Shown here in pieces: positions 59,269 to 64,000 of a stretch of DNA of 64,000 nucleotides. Made by a program: the position numbers and the translations under genes. This DNA comes from Rhizobium viscosum (GTDB lineage: Bacteria; Pseudomonadota; Alphaproteobacteria; Rhizobiales; Rhizobiaceae), in assembly GCF_014873945.1 (NCBI RefSeq), contig NZ_JADBEC010000003.1:372001-436000 (forward strand), written 5' to 3'. Each line of letters begins with the position of its first letter. Position 1 is the stretch's first letter. The notes under the pieces were generated by a model. That model was not told the origin of the DNA and did no database searches. It saw nothing but the letters and a program-made list of their open reading frames with translations.

Positions 59269-62193
59269 ATGAGCGAACTGAAGACGATCTCCATCCGTGG
59301 CGCGCGCGAGCATAATCTGAAGGGCATCGACCTCGATCTGCCACGCAACAAGCTCATCGTCATGACCGGCCTTTCCGGCTCCGGCAAATCCTCGCTCGCC
59401 TTCGATACGATCTATGCCGAGGGCCAGCGCCGCTATGTCGAGAGCCTTTCGGCCTATGCGCGCCAGTTCCTGGAAATGATGCAGAAGCCGGATGTCGACC
59501 AGATCGACGGACTGTCGCCTGCCATCTCGATCGAGCAGAAGACGACCTCGCGCAATCCGCGCTCGACCGTCGGTACCGTCACCGAAATCTACGACTATAT
59601 GCGCCTGCTCTTCGCACGCGTTGGCGTTCCCTATTCGCCCGCCACGGGCCTGCCGATCGAGAGCCAGACGGTGAGCCAGATGGTCGACCGTGTGCTCGCC
59701 TTCGAGGAGGGCACGCGTCTTTATATATTGGCGCCGATGATCCGCGGCCGCAAGGGCGAGTATAAGAAGGAACTGGCGGAGCTCATGAAAAAGGGCTTCC
59801 AGCGCGTCAAGATCGACGGCCAGTTCTACGAGATCGCCGATGCGCCAACGCTCGACAAGAAATATAAGCACGATATCGATGTGGTTATCGACCGTATCGT
59901 CGTGCGGCCCGACATGGCCTCGCGCCTGGCCGACAGTTTCGAAACGGCGCTGAAGCTCGCCGACGGCCTCGCCGTTGCCGAATTCGCCGACAAACCATTG
60001 CCGCCTGAGGAAACCTCGGCCGGCGGCTCGGCCAACAAGTCGCTCAATGAAACGCATGAGCGCGTGCTGTTTTCGGAAAAGTTCGCCTGCCCGGTCTCCG
60101 GCTTCACTATTCCGGAAATCGAACCACGGCTCTTCTCGTTCAACAATCCCTTCGGGGCGTGCCCGACCTGCGACGGTCTGGGTTCACAGCAGAAGATCGA
60201 TCCTGACCTGATCGTGCCCGAGCCGGAGCGTACGCTGCGCGACGGTGCGATAGCACCCTGGGCCAAGTCGACCTCGCCTTATTACAACCAGACGCTGGAA
60301 GCGCTCGGCAAGCATTTCGGCTTCAAGCTCGGCAGCCGCTGGAACGACCTTCCCGAAAAAGCCAAGGATGTCATCCTGAACGGCACCGAGGAGAGGATTG
60401 AATTCCACTATGCCGATGGTGCGCGCTCCTACACGACCTCGAAGAATTTCGAAGGCATCGTTCCCAATCTCGAGCGACGCTGGAAGGAAACGGACTCTGC
60501 CTGGGCGCGAGAAGATATCGAGCGCTTCATGTCGGCAGCCCCCTGCCCGGCCTGCAATGGCTATCGCCTGAAGCCGGAAGCGCTGGCAGTCAAGATCAAC
60601 AGGCTGCATATCGGCGAAGTCACGCAAATGTCGATCCGCATCGCGCGCGACTGGTTCGAGACGCTGCCGGCGACCTTCAATGCCAAGCAGAACGAGATTG
60701 CCGTGCGCATTCTCAAGGAAATCCGCGACCGCTTGCGCTTCCTCAACGATGTCGGCCTCGAATATCTGAGCCTTTCGCGCAATTCCGGCACACTTTCCGG
60801 CGGCGAGAGCCAGCGCATCCGCCTTGCTTCGCAGATCGGTTCGGGCCTGACCGGCGTTCTCTACGTGCTCGACGAGCCGTCGATCGGCCTGCACCAGCGC
60901 GACAACGCCCGTCTTCTCGATACGCTGAAGCACCTTCGCGACATCGGCAATACGGTCATCGTCGTCGAACATGACGAAGATGCGATCCTGACGGCTGACG
61001 ATGTGGTCGATATCGGGCCTGCAGCCGGTGTGCATGGCGGTCAGGTGGTGGCGCATGGCACGCCGCAGGAAATCATGGCCAATCCGAAATCGCTGACCGG
61101 CAAATACCTGTCGGGCGAGCTCGGCGTGGCCCTGCCTGACGAGCGGCGCAAGCCGAAGAAGGGCAAGGAGATCAAGGTCGTCGGCGCCCGCGGCAACAAT
61201 CTGAAGAATGTCACGGCGGCGATCCCGCTCGGGGTCTTCACGGCGGTGACGGGTGTGTCGGGCGGTGGCAAGTCCACCTTCCTCATCGAGACGCTCTACA
61301 AGTCGGCGGCACGACGTGTCATGGGTGCGCGCGAGATCCCTGCCGATCACGACCGCATCGATGGTTTCGAGCATATAGACAAGGTGATCGACATCGATCA
61401 GTCGCCGATCGGCCGCACGCCGCGTTCGAACCCGGCCACCTATACTGGCGCCTTCACGCCGATCCGCGACTGGTTCGCCGGCCTGCCGGAGGCGAAGGCA
61501 CGCGGCTATCAGCCGGGCCGCTTCTCCTTCAATGTCAAGGGCGGCCGATGCGAGGCCTGCCAGGGCGATGGCGTCATCAAGATCGAGATGCACTTCCTGC
61601 CTGACGTCTATGTCACCTGCGACGTCTGCCACGGCAAGCGTTACAACCGCGAAACGCTCGACGTGACTTTCAAGGGCAAGTCGATCTCCGACGTGCTGGA
61701 CATGACGGTGGAAGAAGGTGTGGAGTTCTTCGCAGCGGTTCCGGCCGTGCGGGACAAGCTGCAGTCGCTGTTCGATGTCGGCCTCGGTTACATCAAGGTG
61801 GGCCAGCAGGCCAATACGCTCTCGGGCGGTGAGGCGCAGCGCGTCAAGCTTGCCAAGGAACTGTCGAAGCGTTCGACGGGCCGCACGCTCTATATCCTCG
61901 ACGAGCCGACGACCGGTCTACATTTCCATGACGTCTCCAAGCTTCTGGAAATGCTGCACGAGTTGGTCAATCAAGGCAATTCGGTTGTTGTCATCGAGCA
62001 CAATCTCGAAGTCATCAAGACGGCTGACTGGATCCTCGATTTCGGCCCTGAAGGCGGTGACGGCGGCGGCGAGATCGTGGCCGTCGGCACGCCGGAGACC
62101 ATCGTCAAGGAGAAGCGTTCCTATACCGGTCAGTTCCTGAAGGAATTACTGGAGCGGCGGCCGGTCAAGAAGACGGTCGCGGCGGCGGAATGA
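59269..62193 (+). CDS. uvrA: Excinuclease ABC subunit A
   Basis: 974 aa, the damage-recognition ATPase of nucleotide excision repair. Two ABC modules are visible: Walker A GLSGSGKSS and GVSGGGKST, with signatures LSGGESQRIRLA and LSGGEAQRVKLA. Zinc cysteines occur in CPVSGF..CPTCDG, CPACNGYR, and CEACQGDG..CDVCHGKR. The upstream SOS box fits damage induction. It overlaps the acetyltransferase gene by 4 bp. Confidence 0.97.
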   Translation: MSELKTISIRGAREHNLKGIDLDLPRNKLIVMTGLSGSGKSSLAFDTIYAEGQRRYVESLSAYARQFLEMMQKPDVDQIDGLSPAISIEQKTTSRNPRSTVGTVTEIYDYMRLLFARVGVPYSPATGLPIESQTVSQMVDRVLAFEEGTRLYILAPMIRGRKGEYKKELAELMKKGFQRVKIDGQFYEIADAPTLDKKYKHDIDVVIDRIVVRPDMASRLADSFETALKLADGLAVAEFADKPLPPEETSAGGSANKSLNETHERVLFSEKFACPVSGFTIPEIEPRLFSFNNPFGACPTCDGLGSQQKIDPDLIVPEPERTLRDGAIAPWAKSTSPYYNQTLEALGKHFGFKLGSRWNDLPEKAKDVILNGTEERIEFHYADGARSYTTSKNFEGIVPNLERRWKETDSAWAREDIERFMSAAPCPACNGYRLKPEALAVKINRLHIGEVTQMSIRIARDWFETLPATFNAKQNEIAVRILKEIRDRLRFLNDVGLEYLSLSRNSGTLSGGESQRIRLASQIGSGLTGVLYVLDEPSIGLHQRDNARLLDTLKHLRDIGNTVIVVEHDEDAILTADDVVDIGPAAGVHGGQVVAHGTPQEIMANPKSLTGKYLSGELGVALPDERRKPKKGKEIKVVGARGNNLKNVTAAIPLGVFTAVTGVSGGGKSTFLIETLYKSAARRVMGAREIPADHDRIDGFEHIDKVIDIDQSPIGRTPRSNPATYTGAFTPIRDWFAGLPEAKARGYQPGRFSFNVKGGRCEACQGDGVIKIEMHFLPDVYVTCDVCHGKRYNRETLDVTFKGKSISDVLDMTVEEGVEFFAAVPAVRDKLQSLFDVGLGYIKVGQQANTLSGGEAQRVKLAKELSKRSTGRTLYILDEPTTGLHFHDVSKLLEMLHELVNQGNSVVVIEHNLEVIKTADWILDFGPEGGDGGGEIVAVGTPETIVKEKRSYTGQFLKELLERRPVKKTVAAAE

Positions 62194-62669
62194 CGATGCG
62201 GCTTGCCACGGGAGCGGATCTGCCGGTTGTCGTGGCGCTGACGACGGCTGCCTATCAGCCCTATACGGATCTTTTCGGCTATCCACCGATTCCGGTGAGG
62301 GAAGATTACGCACCACGGATCGAGCGCGGCGAAGTCTGGCTGCGGGAAGCGGGCGGTACCGTGGTGGGGCTCTTGGTCGTCGAGCACCATGCCGACTACG
62401 TGATGCTTTTCAGTATCGCAGTATCGCCGGATTTCCAAGGAGCGGGGCATGGTGTGGCAATGCTGCGCTGGCTGGAAGACAAGGCACGGGAGTGGGGAAA
62501 GCCAGAGATGCGGCTCTACACCAATGCGCGGATGGAGCGAAACATCGCGCTTTATTCCGCCTTCGGTTTTCACGAAACGGGTCGCCGGCCCAATCCCTAT
62601 CGGCCAGGATGGACCATCGTCGACATGACAAAGAAGGTCGATGGGGCAAAGAAGGTTGGCGCGATCTGA
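62190..62669 (+). CDS. GNAT-family N-acetyltransferase
   Basis: 159 aa. The acetyl-CoA site is in the segment LFSIAVSPDFQGAGHGVAML (Q-x-x-G-x-G/H), and the C-terminal part has ALYSAFGFHETGRR, the usual GNAT ending. The substrate is unknown. The ATG overlaps the uvrA stop (ATGA), so it is probably co-translated with uvrA. Confidence 0.87.
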   Translation: MTMRLATGADLPVVVALTTAAYQPYTDLFGYPPIPVREDYAPRIERGEVWLREAGGTVVGLLVVEHHADYVMLFSIAVSPDFQGAGHGVAMLRWLEDKAREWGKPEMRLYTNARMERNIALYSAFGFHETGRRPNPYRPGWTIVDMTKKVDGAKKVGAI

Positions 62670-62691
62670 AGGATCGCAAGAGGAGGAGCAG

Positions 62692-63498
62692 ATGAGCAAA
62701 TCGGGCACGATCCGCGTAGGCATCGGCGGCTGGACATTCGAGCCGTGGCGCGGTCATTTCTTTCCCGCCGATCTCAAGCAGAAGGACGAGTTGCACTATG
62801 CCAGCCGTCAGTTGAAGGTCATCGAGGTCAACGGCACCTATTACAGCACGCAGAAGCCGGCAGTCTTCGCCAAATGGGCTTCGGATGTGCCTGATGGCTT
62901 CGTTTTTTCGCTGAAGGCGACGCGCTACACCACGAACCGCCGTGTGCTCGCCGAAGCCTGGGAATCGATGGAGAAGTTCCTCTCGTCCGGCATCAGCGAA
63001 CTCGGCGATCATCTCGGCCCGTTGCTCTGGCAATTTGCACCGACCAAGAAATTCGAGCCCGATGATTTCGAAGCCTTCCTGAAGCTGCTGCCCGAAAAGC
63101 AGGACGGGCTGAAGCTGCGCCATGTCGTGGAAGTCAGGCACGATTCCTTCAAGGTGCCTGAATTCATTGCACTGCTCGAAAAATACGGTGTGGCACCCGT
63201 CTGCGCCGAACATTTCGACTATCCGATGATTGCCGATGTGACGGCGGATTTCGTCTATACCCGGCTGCAGAAAGGGTCCGACGATATTCCGACCTGCTAT
63301 GCGGAGCCGGAACTGAAGGACTGGACCAAGCGACTGCAGGTCTGGGCCGAAGGTAAGGTGCCTGACGACCTGCCGCTGATCGACAAGGACAGGAAGGTCA
63401 AGGTCGAGCCGCGCGACGTCTTTGCCTTCATGATCCACGAGGGCAAGGTCAATGCACCGCACGGGGCGATTGCCCTGCAGAAACGGGTAGACAAGTAA
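62692..63498 (+). CDS. DUF72-domain TIM-barrel protein
   Basis: 268 aa YecE/DUF72 protein: VGIGGWTFEPWRGHFFP at the start, EVNGTYYSTQKPAVFAKWAS, FVFSLKATRY, and LGPLLWQFAPTKKF. The role of the family is not established. AGGAGGAG precedes the ATG at 62692. It follows the acetyltransferase by 22 bp, likely the same transcript. Confidence 0.88.
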   Translation: MSKSGTIRVGIGGWTFEPWRGHFFPADLKQKDELHYASRQLKVIEVNGTYYSTQKPAVFAKWASDVPDGFVFSLKATRYTTNRRVLAEAWESMEKFLSSGISELGDHLGPLLWQFAPTKKFEPDDFEAFLKLLPEKQDGLKLRHVVEVRHDSFKVPEFIALLEKYGVAPVCAEHFDYPMIADVTADFVYTRLQKGSDDIPTCYAEPELKDWTKRLQVWAEGKVPDDLPLIDKDRKVKVEPRDVFAFMIHEGKVNAPHGAIALQKRVDK

Positions 63499-63502
63499 TC
63501 GC

Positions 63503-64000
63503 TCAGAAGGGCAGTACGTGGGCGGCAAGGTCTTCGGCCGTGAGGCCCTTGCCCGCGCGATGCCCTGCCTCTCCATGCAGCCAGACGGCGGCTGCCGCAG
63601 CCTCGAAGGCCGGCACGCCCTGGGCGAGCAGACCGCCGATAATGCCCGCCAGCACGTCGCCGGAACCGGCGGTCGCAAGCCAGACCGGCGCGTTGATATT
63701 AATCAGCGCACGCCCATCCGGCGAGGCGATGACGGTATCGGCACCCTTATAGACGATCGCGGCATTGGCGCGGCCGGCGGCGGCCAGCGCCTTATCGACT
63801 TTACCCGCCTTCTCGTCTGCGGCAATATCCGGAAAGAGGCGGGCGAATTCGCCATCATGTGGCGTCAGCACGAGGCGCGGCTCTCCCTTGAACAGATCGA
63901 ACAGCGTCTGCGGATCATCCCTGAACGAGCTGATACCGTCAGCGTCGAGAACGAGATGGCGGTCTCGGAGCAGGGATACGAATTTGCGGGCTTTCTTTCC
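63503..64000 (-). CDS. nnrD: ADP/ATP-dependent NAD(P)HX dehydratase, 5'-truncated by window edge
   Basis: The last 165 residues of the CARKD dehydratase domain that repairs hydrated NAD(P)H. The frame is open to base 64000 (the window end), so the N-terminal part lies outside. Seen: LDADGISSF, LTPHDGEFARL, VYKGADTVIASPDGRA and GSGDVLAGIIGGLLAQG (catalytic Asp and nucleotide site), ending in LTAEDLAAHVLPF. In bacteria this is often the C-terminal half of the bifunctional Nnr protein. Its stop is 5 bp from the convergent DUF72 gene. Confidence 0.92.
   Translation of the reverse strand, partial: GKKARKFVSLLRDRHLVLDADGISSFRDDPQTLFDLFKGEPRLVLTPHDGEFARLFPDIAADEKAGKVDKALAAAGRANAAIVYKGADTVIASPDGRALININAPVWLATAGSGDVLAGIIGGLLAQGVPAFEAAAAAVWLHGEAGHRAGKGLTAEDLAAHVLPF

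Noticed and set aside
60184..61632. Long minus-strand frame inside uvrA
   Set aside because: Entirely antisense to conserved uvrA motifs; no recognisable domain.

Overview
The window looks like a chromosomal segment of a Rhizobium/Agrobacterium-group alphaproteobacterium. The base composition is GC-rich. The gene content and order are rhizobial: ppiD-trpD-trpC-moaC-moeA, rlpA-dac-tmk-holB-metG-tatD, and gyrA with coaD-ppi-ppi-queA-tgt. There is an alphaproteobacterial SOS box (GTTC-N7-GTTC) between ssb and uvrA. The assignment rests on recognition of families and gene order, not on a database search.

Layout. 1-3.6 kb: the 3' part of pyrG, then two divergent citrate-synthase paralogues, one with an N-terminal helix-turn-helix, separated by 84 bp that hold two palindromes. 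3.7-8.1 kb: a FecR-domain protein paired with a CHASE2 nucleotide cyclase, then a DEAD-box helicase. 8.1-11.6 kb: an exported hydrolase, a METTL20-like protein methyltransferase and a MarR/MFS efflux operon. 11.5-17 kb (minus strand): ppiD-trpD-trpC-moaC-moeA. 17-19.7 kb: small stress and membrane proteins, an LhgO-like oxidase and tRNA-Ser(UGA). 20-29.2 kb: rlpA, a DD-carboxypeptidase homologue in which all three catalytic motifs are altered, tmk-holB, a modular repeat, a TauE exporter, metG-tatD-MBL hydrolase, and TerC.

29.3-35.5 kb is an accessory patch. It holds a nuclease-like DUF2161 protein, an ISNCY-type transposase, an unrecognised ORF, a decayed IS30 transposase, a winged-helix/TPR-like regulator and a small lipoprotein. 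35.7-46.5 kb: an M16 protease, small regulators, formaldehyde dehydrogenase, a secreted RTX-repeat glycosidase, an HxlR regulator with a double palindromic operator over its own start codon, a second copy of the modular repeat, a FabF-like synthase and a DUF4864 protein. 46.5-50.4 kb (minus): coaD-ppi-ppi-queA-tgt. 50.6-54.6 kb: three very small membrane proteins and a four-gene minus-strand set around an FAD-linked oxidase. 54.7-64 kb: gyrA, marC, ssb, uvrA, a GNAT acetyltransferase, a DUF72 protein and the 3' part of an NAD(P)HX dehydratase.

Most of the window is housekeeping: nucleotide and tryptophan synthesis, molybdopterin, queuosine, CoA, replication, repair and envelope functions. The points most worth following are the catalytically dead-looking DD-carboxypeptidase beside rlpA, the repeat family whose first hairpin supplies the stop codon of the upstream gene, the HxlR operator, the DNA-binding-domain citrate synthase pair, and the cyclase with altered base-specificity positions. 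No CRISPR array, prophage or recognisable defence island is visible.
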